From: Thalassotalea loyana
GTDB taxonomy: Bacteria > Pseudomonadota > Gammaproteobacteria > Enterobacterales > Alteromonadaceae
Assembly (NCBI RefSeq): GCF_030161435.1
Contig: NZ_BSSV01000001.1
Coordinates: 186,001-250,000 of the forward strand
Length of the DNA: 64,000 bases
Direction of reading: 5' to 3'
Part shown: piece by piece, positions 46,278 to 54,963 of the stretch
Layout of the letters: each line of letters begins with the position of its first letter
Position numbering within the stretch: position 1 is the first letter of the stretch
Notes under the pieces: generated by a model
What the model saw: only the letters and a program-made list of their open reading frames with translations
Told to the model about the DNA's origin: nothing
The model's database searches: none
Translations under genes and position numbers: made by a program

Positions 46278-47117
46278 ATGGATTTCAAAACAGAAGAAAT
46301 AGAACAGTATGCTCAGCTTGTGACCGAGATGGGTATTCAATTTGGCACTAAGTTACTAACGGCAATAATCGTATGGTTTATTGGTGCCTGGATTATTAAA
46401 AAAGTTGTGAAGTTATTAGACGTTGCGATGACGAAAAAGAAAGTAGAGGTCACGCTTCATCAGTTCCTGTTGAGCATTTTCAATATTACGTTAAAAGCCA
46501 TTCTCGTGATTATTTTTGCGTCCATGGTGGGTATTGAAACAGCGTCATTAATTGCAATGCTTGGTGCAGCTGGTTTAGCCGTTGGCTTAGCATTACAGGG
46601 GAGTTTGTCTAACTTCGCTGGCGGTATCTTAATCTTATTCTTTAAACCGTTCAAAGCAGGGGATGTCATTGATGCCCAAGGTTATGTAGGTACTGTTGAT
46701 GAGATCCAAATTTTTAATACCATTATTAGAACACTAGATAATCAACGTGTGATTATTCCTAACGGCTTATTGTCAAATGGTTGTGTGAAAAATGTATTTG
46801 TTGAGCCAACACGCAGAGTTGATATGACATTTGGTATTAGTTATGACGATGACTTAACGAAAGCAAAAGCCATTTTACGCGACATTTGTGATAATGATGA
46901 GCGCATACTTAAAGATCCGATTGCAGACATCTTTATTTCAGCTCATGCCGATAGTTCAATTAATATCTTAGTGCGTCCTTGGGTTGCGTCTGAGCATTAT
47001 TGGGAAGTTCACTTTGACGTTATAGAAAAAGTGAAATTAGCCTTTGATGAGCAAGGTATTACGATTCCTTATCCGCAGCGCGACGTACATATTTATCAGC
47101 AAAATACTAGCAATTAA
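46278..47117 (+). CDS. mscS: Small-conductance mechanosensitive channel MscS
   Basis: A 279-residue channel that opens on hypo-osmotic shock. Three N-terminal membrane helices lead to the pore helix TM3, GAAGLAVGLALQGSLSNFAGGIL (Gly/Ala-packed, with the conserved QGSLSNFAGG). The beta domain follows with FFKPFKAGDVIDAQGYVGTVDEI and NTIIRTLDNQRVIIPNG, and the C-terminal alpha/beta domain. The ATG at 46278 is preferred because AGGTGA lies about 9 bp upstream and it gives the normal N terminus. An upstream in-frame ATG at 46206 would add 24 atypical residues. Confidence 0.93.
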   Translation: MDFKTEEIEQYAQLVTEMGIQFGTKLLTAIIVWFIGAWIIKKVVKLLDVAMTKKKVEVTLHQFLLSIFNITLKAILVIIFASMVGIETASLIAMLGAAGLAVGLALQGSLSNFAGGILILFFKPFKAGDVIDAQGYVGTVDEIQIFNTIIRTLDNQRVIIPNGLLSNGCVKNVFVEPTRRVDMTFGISYDDDLTKAKAILRDICDNDERILKDPIADIFISAHADSSINILVRPWVASEHYWEVHFDVIEKVKLAFDEQGITIPYPQRDVHIYQQNTSN

Positions 47118-47141
47118 CACGCTTTGTTTTGGGGTGGTTAT

Positions 47142-47171
47142 AAAAGCAAGTAACGTTAGTTACTTGCTTTT
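47142..47171 (+). terminator. Rho-independent terminator after mscS
   Basis: AAAAGCAAGTAAC (47142-47154), loop GTTA, GTTACTTGCTTTT (47159-47171), then TGTTTTT. Perfect 13-bp stem, 25 bp after the mscS stop. Confidence 0.9.
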
Positions 47172-47189
47172 TGTTTTTAGGGACAAAAC

Positions 47190-47912
47190 ATGAATCAACA
47201 ATTTCGTGTCATGTTAAAAGGTGCGCAACAATCAACACCTTTGATTGTTGCTGCAATGCCTTTTGGCATTATTTATGGCGCACTAGCGCAATCTGCTGGC
47301 TTATCTGAGTGGGCGATCATTGCTATGTCAGTGTTTGTTTTTGCAGGTAGTTCGCAATTTATTGCAATAGGGTTACTTGCTGCTGGCGCAAGTGTACCTG
47401 TCATTATTTTAACGACGTTTTTTGTCAATATTCGTCATATGTTATATGCGGCCAACCTCTTACCTTTTGTCAAAAAGTACAGTCAGAGGGTCCGATTGCC
47501 AATGGCCTTTTTACTCACTGATGAAACGTTTGCCGTGTCGTCGCACTACCTGCGCAAACACCCAAAGACTGAGTACTTTAGTTGGTTCTATTTTGGTTCA
47601 GCGTTGTTCATGTACGGTAACTGGATATTTTGTAGTTTGATTGGCCTTTATCTATCGCAAACTGTACCTAATATGTCAGAGTGGGGCCTTGATGTTGCGA
47701 TGGCGGTTGCCTTTATCGGTATTGTTGCACCAAGTCTTCACAATAAACCTACTGTTATGTGCGCGTTAATTGCCGCGATACTGTCTGTACTAACCTATCA
47801 TTGGCCAAATAAAGTGGGTTTGTTGGTTTCTTCCATTTGTGCGATTGCAATCGCTTTGTATTTGGAAAAACAGGCATCAGCTACACTAGTTAAGGAGCAA
47901 GCTCATGAATGA
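47190..47912 (+). CDS. azlC: Branched-chain amino acid exporter large subunit AzlC
   Basis: A 240-residue inner-membrane protein with about 6-7 hydrophobic segments. PFGIIYGALAQSAGLSEWAIIAMSVFVFAGSSQFIA and FFVNIRHMLYAANLLPFVK are the AzlC signature. Together with AzlD it forms a branched-chain amino acid (valine/leucine) efflux pair, as YgaZ/YgaH do in E. coli; the substrate is from family knowledge. azlD starts inside its last codons (8-bp overlap). Confidence 0.92.
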   Translation: MNQQFRVMLKGAQQSTPLIVAAMPFGIIYGALAQSAGLSEWAIIAMSVFVFAGSSQFIAIGLLAAGASVPVIILTTFFVNIRHMLYAANLLPFVKKYSQRVRLPMAFLLTDETFAVSSHYLRKHPKTEYFSWFYFGSALFMYGNWIFCSLIGLYLSQTVPNMSEWGLDVAMAVAFIGIVAPSLHNKPTVMCALIAAILSVLTYHWPNKVGLLVSSICAIAIALYLEKQASATLVKEQAHE

Positions 47913-48222
47913 AGTACTATTGATCGTTGGTATGTTAGTTGTCACGTTTTCTACTCGTTATGTGCTTTTTGCGTTTGCCAACAAAATTGCATTACCAGAG
48001 GGGCTGCAACGCGCGTTGAACTACGTGCCTATTGCTGTGCTATCGGCCATCATTGCGCCAGCAGTATTAATGCCAAAGGGAAGCGTGGATATATCGATAA
48101 CTAACGCTTATTTAATCGCTGCAATCGTAGCTGTTGTTGTAAGCTGGTATAAAAAGAATATGTTATTGACGGTAGTGTGTGGGTTAGTCGCTTTTGCTTT
48201 AGCAAAGTATTTTATAAGCTAA
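47905..48222 (+). CDS. azlD: Branched-chain amino acid exporter small subunit AzlD
   Basis: A 105-residue protein with four hydrophobic segments. The N-terminal LLIVGMLVVTFSTRYVLFAF and GLQRALNYVPIAVLSAIIAPAVL match AzlD/YgaH. It is translationally coupled to azlC by an 8-bp overlap and has no separate promoter room. Confidence 0.92.
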   Translation: MNEVLLIVGMLVVTFSTRYVLFAFANKIALPEGLQRALNYVPIAVLSAIIAPAVLMPKGSVDISITNAYLIAAIVAVVVSWYKKNMLLTVVCGLVAFALAKYFIS

Positions 48223-48258
48223 CCTTATTTATATTAATCATTTAGTTGAGAGCATCGT

Positions 48259-48816
48259 ATGAGAAGCCTGATTGTTTTAACCTTATTGTTATTTTTACAA
48301 GCGTGTCAATCTACCAGTGATGATTTGACTCCTGCACAGGAACGTTCTGAGATCAGATTAATGCGTCACAATGTTTTGAATGAACTGACAAAAATATCGC
48401 CTCAAGCTAAGCAAGAAATTGAACGCAGTGCAGGTTATGCCGTGTTTAGTAATGCACAAATCAATATTATTTTTGTCGCGGCGGGCACAGGGTATGGCGT
48501 TGTAAAAAATAATCTTACTGGCAAAGAAACGTTCATGGAGATGGGAGAGGCAGGTCTTGGTTTGGGCTTAGGTGCGAAAGACTTTAGAGCTGTTTTTGTG
48601 TTTCATACAGAAAAAGCGCTTAACCAATTTGTTGAGAAAGGCTGGGCTTTTGGTGCAGAAGCAGATGCCGCGGCAAAATCCAATGATAAGGGTGACCAAG
48701 TTAGCTACGGTGTAACGCTTGGCAATATTACTGTCTATCAATTAACTGAAAATGGTATTGCATTGCAGGCGACAGTCAAAGGAACTAAGTATTGGCAATC
48801 TGCAAGATTAAACTGA
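48259..48816 (+). CDS. SYLF/YSC84-domain lipoprotein
   Basis: A 185-residue lipoprotein: MRSLIVLTLLLFLQACQS has a lipobox LQAC with Cys at about residue 16. The rest fits the SYLF/Ysc84 lipid-binding domain: SAGYAVFSNAQINIIFVAAGTGYGVV, TGKETFMEMGEAGLGLGLGAKD, and GWAFGAEADAAAKS. Bacterial members are envelope proteins of uncertain role. It is 36 bp after azlD but has its own ribosome site, and is probably transcribed independently or by readthrough. Confidence 0.87.
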   Translation: MRSLIVLTLLLFLQACQSTSDDLTPAQERSEIRLMRHNVLNELTKISPQAKQEIERSAGYAVFSNAQINIIFVAAGTGYGVVKNNLTGKETFMEMGEAGLGLGLGAKDFRAVFVFHTEKALNQFVEKGWAFGAEADAAAKSNDKGDQVSYGVTLGNITVYQLTENGIALQATVKGTKYWQSARLN

Positions 48817-48870
48817 TAAATCAGGTGTGATAAAATCAGGCGTTACTAATAAATTAATTTGGGTCATGCA

Positions 48871-49356
48871 ATGAAATCGTATGCAATCAAATATCTATTG
48901 CTGAGTTTTGGGATTTCTCTTACTGTAAATGCTTCTATCGCGCAGGAAAATTTATCTGAACAAGAATACCATCAATGGTTGAAAGATAAGTTTAGTGATC
49001 AGCATGAGCGGCTTATCCCTGTTGTTGCTGTAGCTGATATGTATTTTGCTTGTAATAAAGTGAAAAAGATCGACCCTGTCCCATATCGCGTTCCAGATTT
49101 GCTTAAACGAATGGATCGTGAACAATTGGCAGAAAAGCTTATTGAATGCCTTGGGACTAATGATATTCAATCAGATATTGCTATTAACTATGGTTTAGAA
49201 GGTTGTTTTTATGAGCAACTTGCAGATAAGCCAAAACAAGAGCGCGATGAAAAAATGAAATTGGTTAGGAAAGCAATAGCGTCACTATCTCGAGAAGAGA
49301 GGCAGAAAAGTTTGACGCAATGTGTAACTAGCCAAGCTATTGCATATTTAAAGTAA
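48871..49356 (+). CDS. Secreted hypothetical protein
   Basis: A 161-residue protein with a signal peptide (MKSYAIKYLLLSFGISLTVNASIAQ). The mature part is charged and mostly helical, with four Cys residues (in FACNKVKK, IECLGTND, EGCFYEQL, LTQCVTSQ), suggesting two disulfides in the periplasm. I recognise no family. The ATG at 48871 is chosen; an in-frame TTG at 48859 gives only four more residues. It lies 19 bp before the esterase gene and is probably cotranscribed with it. Confidence 0.72.
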   Translation: MKSYAIKYLLLSFGISLTVNASIAQENLSEQEYHQWLKDKFSDQHERLIPVVAVADMYFACNKVKKIDPVPYRVPDLLKRMDREQLAEKLIECLGTNDIQSDIAINYGLEGCFYEQLADKPKQERDEKMKLVRKAIASLSREERQKSLTQCVTSQAIAYLK

Positions 49357-49375
49357 CTTTTAAGATAAATCCTGT

Positions 49376-50311
49376 ATGAAAATCATTGCTTCAATTGTTT
49401 TATGCTTTGTTGTTTGGGTCGCAAGTGTTGATGCTCAACAAGTCACCAGTGGTCGGTTAGTTGAGATTACAAAGGATGTTCCTTCATCTCTTGCACCACG
49501 TAAAGTTCATGTTTGGTTACCTGACGACTATGAGCAAAACGGTAAACATGATGTGTTATATATGCACGATGGCCAAATGCTGTTTGATGCGAAAACAACG
49601 TGGAATAAACAGGACTGGGGTGTTGATGAAATAGCAGGACGTTTAATCAACGAGCAAAAAACTAGACCATTTATTGTTGTTGCCATAGATAATGGCGGCA
49701 CTTCTTTGCGCCATAGTGAGTATTTCCCTGAAAAGCCGTTGTCATATTTAACACCTAGTTTTAGGGAAAGTTTGTATGAAATAAAAAGGGGGCCTAATAC
49801 TCCATTATTCGGTAAACCTGTTCACAGTGATGACTATTTATCATTTATAGTGTTTGATTTAAAACCCTATATTGATAGCAATTTTAATGTCAATACTGGC
49901 CGTGAGTACACGTTTTTGATGGGCTCAAGTATGGGAGGGCTTATTTCCCTATATGGCGTTTTAGAATATCCAAATATCTTTGGCGGTTCAGCGAATATGT
50001 CGACGCACTGGCCAGGCATTTTTCCCAAGAATATTGGTGATGTAAACCCAGTGTCTGGTGCATTTTTTAGCTACATTGCAGACCATTTACCCAAACCAAA
50101 TCAACATAAAATTTACTTTGATTACGGTGACAAAACATTAGATGCCTTTTATCCTCCGCTTCAAAAACAGGTCGATAAGCTTTTCATTGAGCAAGGCTAT
50201 GATAAAGAGCACTTCACCAGCGATTTTTATCCTGGAGCTTTACACGATGAAGTCTCGTGGCAAAAACGCTTAGACCAACCTTTACTCTTTTTATTTGGTA
50301 AAGAAAAATAA
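49376..50311 (+). CDS. Secreted esterase (enterochelin esterase / esterase-D-like alpha/beta hydrolase)
   Basis: A 311-residue alpha/beta hydrolase with a signal peptide ending near VASVDAQQ. It shows RKVHVWLPDDYEQNGKHDVLYMHDGQMLFD near the N terminus, nucleophile elbow MGSSMGGLISLYG (Ser in GSSMGG), and a late LHDEVSWQKRL with the candidate His. This is the putative esterase (PF00756-type) family that includes IroE/Fes and antigen-85-like enzymes. Substrate unknown. Its terminator overlaps the 3' end of the facing DUF2306 gene. Confidence 0.87.
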   Translation: MKIIASIVLCFVVWVASVDAQQVTSGRLVEITKDVPSSLAPRKVHVWLPDDYEQNGKHDVLYMHDGQMLFDAKTTWNKQDWGVDEIAGRLINEQKTRPFIVVAIDNGGTSLRHSEYFPEKPLSYLTPSFRESLYEIKRGPNTPLFGKPVHSDDYLSFIVFDLKPYIDSNFNVNTGREYTFLMGSSMGGLISLYGVLEYPNIFGGSANMSTHWPGIFPKNIGDVNPVSGAFFSYIADHLPKPNQHKIYFDYGDKTLDAFYPPLQKQVDKLFIEQGYDKEHFTSDFYPGALHDEVSWQKRLDQPLLFLFGKEK

Positions 50312-50324
50312 TCATTTACACCAT

Positions 50325-51035
50325 TTAGGCGCAGTGATGATATTGCGCCTTTTTCACGTCTATATTTACACCTTTTCGCCATATCAATTCAACAATAAAC
50401 AAGTTCATCCCTATTCCAACTAAACGACCATAGTCATATTGAAACGTTGTTAATATAGTTAATATCTCGGGAAAATTGGTAAATAACAGATAGATTACAA
50501 TATCAAGAAATAATGGTGTTACGGCGGCTAAAGTAATAGCGACGGCGCGCGCCATCCAACGTTTATGCTCGGTAATATTTCTTTTCAATACATAACCAAG
50601 CGCAATACTAAAGCTAATGCAAATTAACAGGCTTGTTATGATTAAAACGAAGTAACGTGCTCCTTGTGATTCAGGTGATAAAACGTTGTGCATCCAAATG
50701 CCTGACAACGCCATTGTGTAGGCTGAGGCTATAGCAAATTTGCCTAAGGTACGATGATATCGGGGAAACTTAATTCTAAGTTTGGAGGAGAATTGAAATG
50801 GCATGGTTAAAAAGAAAACAATGCCAGAGCCCCCGTGAACGATAACGGCAAGCGGGGTATTGAAATGTGCTTGATTAATAAAAGCTGAGGCGCTTCCCAT
50901 TGTATCGGGCCCCATGGCGACGAGTACGACAATAAAAATGGCTGGAATTCCAGCAATACCTGTAAGGAACAAAAGGCCACCGACGACGGGCCAGTTATAG
51001 GTATGTGTAGCTGTGTTGTTATTCATGCGTTTCAT
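50325..51035 (-). CDS. DUF2306 membrane protein
   Basis: A 236-residue inner-membrane protein with about seven hydrophobic segments. IVHGGSGIVFFLTMPFQF, FPRYHRTLGKFAI and ITEHKRWMARAVAITLAAVTPLFLD are the DUF2306 pattern, with conserved histidines suggesting a heme- or metal-binding membrane domain (inference). It is divergent from the AraC-type regulator across a 169-bp gap, so that regulator is the obvious candidate controller. Confidence 0.82.
   Translation of the reverse strand: MKRMNNNTATHTYNWPVVGGLLFLTGIAGIPAIFIVVLVAMGPDTMGSASAFINQAHFNTPLAVIVHGGSGIVFFLTMPFQFSSKLRIKFPRYHRTLGKFAIASAYTMALSGIWMHNVLSPESQGARYFVLIITSLLICISFSIALGYVLKRNITEHKRWMARAVAITLAAVTPLFLDIVIYLLFTNFPEILTILTTFQYDYGRLVGIGMNLFIVELIWRKGVNIDVKKAQYHHCA
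50327..50350 (+). terminator. Terminator for the esterase gene inside the facing gene's 3' end
   Basis: AGGCGCA (50327-50333) pairs with TGCGCCT (50344-50350) over a 10-nt loop, followed by TTTT. The left arm overlaps the stop and last codons of the minus-strand DUF2306 gene. Confidence 0.65.
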
Positions 51036-51204
51036 TCTGATGTTGTGGCTTAGATGAAACTGATTATGTATGATTGTTAAAACGCAGGCGTCCGGGCGTG
51101 TTAACTCATACCTTTTGGGCGTTTGAATATGTAGGATTGGACGGTTTTTTGTCTGATAACTCTATGAAATATATAGTCTTACAAGGTAGTATGAGAAAAA
51201 GTAT

Positions 51205-52392
51205 ATGGATAGCCCAGTACTCTTCGCACTGAATTTATCAACCCTAGTCATCATTATTTTTAGTGCTAATCTGTTATTTTTACGCGCGACGAAACGCCAA
51301 GTTTATTTTCCGCTCGGGCTATGTTTGTTGTGTATTGGAATCGTCGTGTGTCAACCGACATTAACATCTCTTCTGCCCAATTTACGCCCAAATGTGTTGA
51401 TCCTTGCATTGCCGGCAGTATTACTTATCGCACCCTGTTTTTGGTTTTACGTTGAAGGTATTACGGCTAAATCGCCTTGGCAAATTAAGGCAATCAAACG
51501 AAGACATTTTATCTTATCTGGTTTAGGGGTAATCATTGCATTACTCGCTGTGTTGTTACCCCCAGAACTGAAATATTCGCTGCTAATTGAGGGCAACGAA
51601 AATGTATTGAAGGATCAAGAAGGGGTCTCGCGCTATGTTGCCGTTTTTTGTCTCATTGCAACATTGATCTTAGTGCTTGCTTGGGTAGTCCAATCGGGCT
51701 TTTATTTTATAAAAATAGTGAACCGTTTGAGGCAGTACCGTTTGCAATTAAAAAACGTGTTTGCCAGTACTGACACTAAAGAGGTGAGGTGGTTAAGCTG
51801 GGTCATGTTAGCTATCGGTCTTGTTTGGACAGCAGCCGCGGTAAATATTGTGCTTGATAATCTATTTTTTACGACACAATACAATGCGACAGTCGCTCAT
51901 GCTGTAATCTTGATCATGATATGGAGCGTTGCGCTTTGGGGATTAAGGCAAAAGCCTGGGCTAGAAGAGCTATATAGTGAAAACGAAGCTATCGATGTTT
52001 TGGTTGATGAGACAACGCCTCCTCGTGAAAAATATCAGCGCTCTGCATTAGAGCATGCTCAATCACAAAAAATAGCGGAAAAGCTTGATGTCGCGATGAA
52101 ACAAGACAAGCTATACCTTGACGCTTCACTTTCCTTGCCAAAACTTGCGAAGAAAATAGGTAGTACCCCAAACTACATCTCTCAAACCCTCAACGGCCAA
52201 CTCAACACCAGTTTCTTTGACTATATCAATCATTATCGTGTGCTAGAGGCCAAAGAAAGATTGACCAACACTGAAGATACGGTAGTGGAAATTGCGATGG
52301 CCGTCGGATTTAACGCGAAGTCATCTTTTTATAGCGCGTTTAAGAAAGAAACACAGCAAACGCCTAGCCAGTTCCGGAAATCTGGGCTGTAA
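51205..52392 (+). CDS. Membrane-anchored AraC-family regulator
   Basis: A 395-residue protein: about seven membrane helices in residues 1-245 (a 7TM-like sensor region) followed by a cytoplasmic AraC helix-turn-helix (about 295-392: LPKLAKKIGSTPNYISQTLNG, EIAMAVGFNAKSSFYSAFKKET, TPSQFRKSG). This layout suggests a one-component membrane sensor. Likely target is the divergent DUF2306 gene or itself; no operator was identified. Confidence 0.88.
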   Translation: MDSPVLFALNLSTLVIIIFSANLLFLRATKRQVYFPLGLCLLCIGIVVCQPTLTSLLPNLRPNVLILALPAVLLIAPCFWFYVEGITAKSPWQIKAIKRRHFILSGLGVIIALLAVLLPPELKYSLLIEGNENVLKDQEGVSRYVAVFCLIATLILVLAWVVQSGFYFIKIVNRLRQYRLQLKNVFASTDTKEVRWLSWVMLAIGLVWTAAAVNIVLDNLFFTTQYNATVAHAVILIMIWSVALWGLRQKPGLEELYSENEAIDVLVDETTPPREKYQRSALEHAQSQKIAEKLDVAMKQDKLYLDASLSLPKLAKKIGSTPNYISQTLNGQLNTSFFDYINHYRVLEAKERLTNTEDTVVEIAMAVGFNAKSSFYSAFKKETQQTPSQFRKSGL

Positions 52393-52598
52393 GTCAGGGC
52401 GTTTATGTCGTGTATTTACGGATTAGATCGGGTAAATGTTTCAAAATAATAATTTTTTAGTCTCAATTTTGGGTTTCTTATACGGAATAGTTTATATTTT
52501 GTAACAATTTGCCGAGTCAAATTACGGCATTGTTGTTTATTAAATCAGCTTTTTTCACTTATAGTGTTACCAATGCAAGATAAAAGAATGGAAATGTT

Positions 52599-53324
52599 AT
52601 GGGCCAAGAAACTCCAAAAATACTCGTTGTTGACGATGATATGCGCTTAAGAGCGCTTTTAGAACGTTACTTAGTAGAGCAAGGTTTTGTTGTGAGAAGT
52701 GCTGCTAACGCTGAACAGATGGACCGATTATTAGAGCGCGAGAACTTTCACTTGCTTGTGCTTGATTTAATGCTACCTGGTGAAGATGGTTTATCAATTT
52801 GTCGTCGTTTACGTCAGCATAATAATGATATTCCTATCGTGATGCTGACAGCTAAAGGTGACGAAGTCGATCGTATTATTGGTTTAGAGCTAGGTGCTGA
52901 CGATTATATGCCTAAACCATTTAACCCTCGTGAATTATTAGCGCGTGTAAAAGCGGTATTGCGTCGTCGTGTGCAAGAAGCCCCAGGTGCTCCTTCACTT
53001 GAAGAGAACATTGTTTCATTTGGTGATTATCAGTTGAACTTAGCGACCCGCGAAATGCGCCAAGGAGAGACGAACATGCCATTGACCAGTGGTGAGTTTG
53101 CGGTACTAAAAGCGCTTGTTCAGCACCCTCGGGAGCCGTTATCACGTGATAAACTAATGAATCTCGCACGTGGTCGCGATTATTCTGCGCTAGAGCGTAG
53201 CATTGATGTTCAGGTTTCACGTTTGCGTCGAATGTTAGAAGATGACCCAGCAAAACCTCGTTATATTCAAACAGTTTGGGGCCTAGGTTACGTATTTGTT
53301 CCTGATGGGCAAAAAGTAGCTTAA
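52599..53324 (+). CDS. ompR: Osmoregulation response regulator OmpR
   Basis: A 241-residue winged-helix response regulator. The receiver domain (residues about 8-122) has the acidic pocket VVDDDMRLR, the phosphorylation Asp in LLVLDLMLPGEDG (about residue 55), Thr in MLTAKGDE and Lys in MPKPFNPREL. The C-terminal winged helix (about 140-235) shows LTSGEFAVLKAL and RSIDVQVSRLRRMLEDDP. Residues such as RRRVQEAPGAPS form the linker. It is 44 bp before envZ. The 206-bp region upstream is AT-rich and must carry the promoter. Confidence 0.95.
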   Translation: MGQETPKILVVDDDMRLRALLERYLVEQGFVVRSAANAEQMDRLLERENFHLLVLDLMLPGEDGLSICRRLRQHNNDIPIVMLTAKGDEVDRIIGLELGADDYMPKPFNPRELLARVKAVLRRRVQEAPGAPSLEENIVSFGDYQLNLATREMRQGETNMPLTSGEFAVLKALVQHPREPLSRDKLMNLARGRDYSALERSIDVQVSRLRRMLEDDPAKPRYIQTVWGLGYVFVPDGQKVA

Positions 53325-53368
53325 TATTATTATCTTTTTGAAATTTGACTGTGAACATAGGTGAATAA

Positions 53369-54661
53369 ATGAAGTTAATGCCTCGTAGTGCTTTTGGGCA
53401 AACGGTTTCATTAATTGGGGTACTTTTATTGGTAAACCAAATAGTCGCTTATGCATCGATGGCTATTTATATTATTCAGCCAAGTTCACAACAAATAAAT
53501 CAGTTACTCGCGAAACAAATTCGTGTTGTTTTCATCGACATCAAGGATGTTGTAATGAGCCCTCAAATGGCTCAGGCTTTTCATCGTGAAACCGGTATCG
53601 GTGTTTACCGTGAGCATGAAGCCATGCAATTAGGGTTGGCAGAAGCCGATTATTATCCTTATCGTTCGATGGAAATGAGTAAATTATTGAATGGTCCAGC
53701 AGAAGTAAGAATCTCGCAGGGAGAAGAGTACTTGTTCTGGATACGACCGCCTCAAGCACCGTCATTGTGGGTCAAAATCCCATTATCAGGCTTGGAAGAG
53801 GCAAATCTGCTACCGTTAATTGTCGTTTTGATGGTGATAGGCGGCATGAGTGTTGTTGGGGGCTGGCTCTTTGTTCGGCAACTCAATCGACCGTTAAGAG
53901 CACTTCAAAGAGCTGCCAATCAAGTTGGGCGAGGTGAATTTCCTGAGCCATTAGAGCCTCAAGGTACCAGCGAAGTTGTTGCTGTAACGCATGCATTTAA
54001 TCACATGTCTAAAGGGATTAAACGATTAGAGGCAGATCGAAACCTGTTAATGGCAGGTATTTCTCATGATTTACGTACCCCGTTAACACGTATACGTCTT
54101 GCGAGTGAAATGATGTCAGAGCAAGAAGCTTTCTTAAAAGAAGGAATAGAAAGCGATATTGATGACATGAATAACATCATTGACCAATTTATTGATTATA
54201 TTCGCCACGACACTTTGGATAAACGAGAGCTTGCTAACGTTAATGAGTTAGTTGATGAGGTTGTTCAAGCTGAACGAATTTCAGGGCGAGAATTTGAAGT
54301 GAGTATGGACGACACACCGCTAGTGCCGATTAAATATATCGCAATTAAGCGAGCACTCGTTAACTTAGTGCAAAATGCCTTGCGGTACACTCAGGGTAAG
54401 ATTTACATCTCTACCGGTTTTGATAAACAAGCAAAAATGGTTGCCATTTGTGTTGAAGATGAAGGTGAAGGCATGACAAGTGAAGAGGTCGAGCTGTTAT
54501 TTACGCCTTTTACACAAGGTGATAAGGCCCGTGGAACAGAAGGCTCAGGCTTAGGTCTTGCGATAATCAAACGAATTGTCGACTCTCACGGCGGCCAAAT
54601 TACCTTAGCGAACCGTGAGCAAGGCGGTCTTAAAGCAACCATGAAATTACCAATAAAATGA
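53369..54661 (+). CDS. envZ: Osmosensor histidine kinase EnvZ
   Basis: A 430-residue inner-membrane sensor kinase: TM1 (about 11-35), a periplasmic domain, TM2 (about 147-167, [19 protein letters not shown]), HAMP, the DHp domain with the H-box [18 protein letters not shown] (phosphorylated His), and a HATPase with [13 protein letters not shown] (N box), EDEGEGM (G1), and [12 protein letters not shown] (G2). It controls OmpR phosphorylation. Its stop overlaps the start of the next gene (ATGA), coupling that small redox-like protein to the two-component system. Confidence 0.94.
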   Translation: MKLMPRSAFGQTVSLIGVLLLVNQIVAYASMAIYIIQPSSQQINQLLAKQIRVVFIDIKDVVMSPQMAQAFHRETGIGVYREHEAMQLGLAEADYYPYRSMEMSKLLNGPAEVRISQGEEYLFWIRPPQAPSLWVKIPLSGLEEANLLPLIVVLMVIGGMSVVGGWLFVRQLNRPLRALQRAANQVGRGEFPEPLEPQGTSEVVAVTHAFNHMSKGIKRLEADRNLLMAGISHDLRTPLTRIRLASEMMSEQEAFLKEGIESDIDDMNNIIDQFIDYIRHDTLDKRELANVNELVDEVVQAERISGREFEVSMDDTPLVPIKYIAIKRALVNLVQNALRYTQGKIYISTGFDKQAKMVAICVEDEGEGMTSEEVELLFTPFTQGDKARGTEGSGLGLAIIKRIVDSHGGQITLANREQGGLKATMKLPIK

Positions 54662-54963
54662 ATAAGATAGCGATAAAATATTGTGCAAAATGCCGCTGGA
54701 TGATGCGCTCTACGTGGATGGCACAAGAACTGTTGACCACCTTCGATGGTGATATTGATGAAATGTCTTTATTACCAGGTACCGGAGGGGTATTTGAAGT
54801 CTATGCGAACGACAACCTTATTTGGTCGCGCAAAGATCAAGGACGCTTTCCTGAAATCACCGAGTTAAAGCAGAAAGTGCGAAATGTTATCGCGCCAGAT
54901 AAAGATCTCGGTTGTATAGATCGAAAAACACAACACGCAAAAGCACAGCTCGAAGATAACTAG
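54658..54963 (+). CDS. SelW/Rdx-family thioredoxin-like protein
   Basis: A 101-residue protein of the SelT/SelW/SelH (Rdx) family: [21 protein letters not shown] carries the CxxC (C9, C12), and [35 protein letters not shown] is the typical second half. Here the redox site uses Cys, not selenocysteine. It overlaps the envZ stop by 4 bp, so it is translated from the ompR-envZ mRNA. The function of bacterial Rdx proteins is poorly known. Confidence 0.87.
   Translation: MNKIAIKYCAKCRWMMRSTWMAQELLTTFDGDIDEMSLLPGTGGVFEVYANDNLIWSRKDQGRFPEITELKQKVRNVIAPDKDLGCIDRKTQHAKAQLEDN

Noticed and set aside
52921-53358. 145-codon open frame antisense to ompR
   Set aside because: Composition is unlike a protein (no recognisable motifs) and it lies wholly opposite conserved ompR; a shadow frame.
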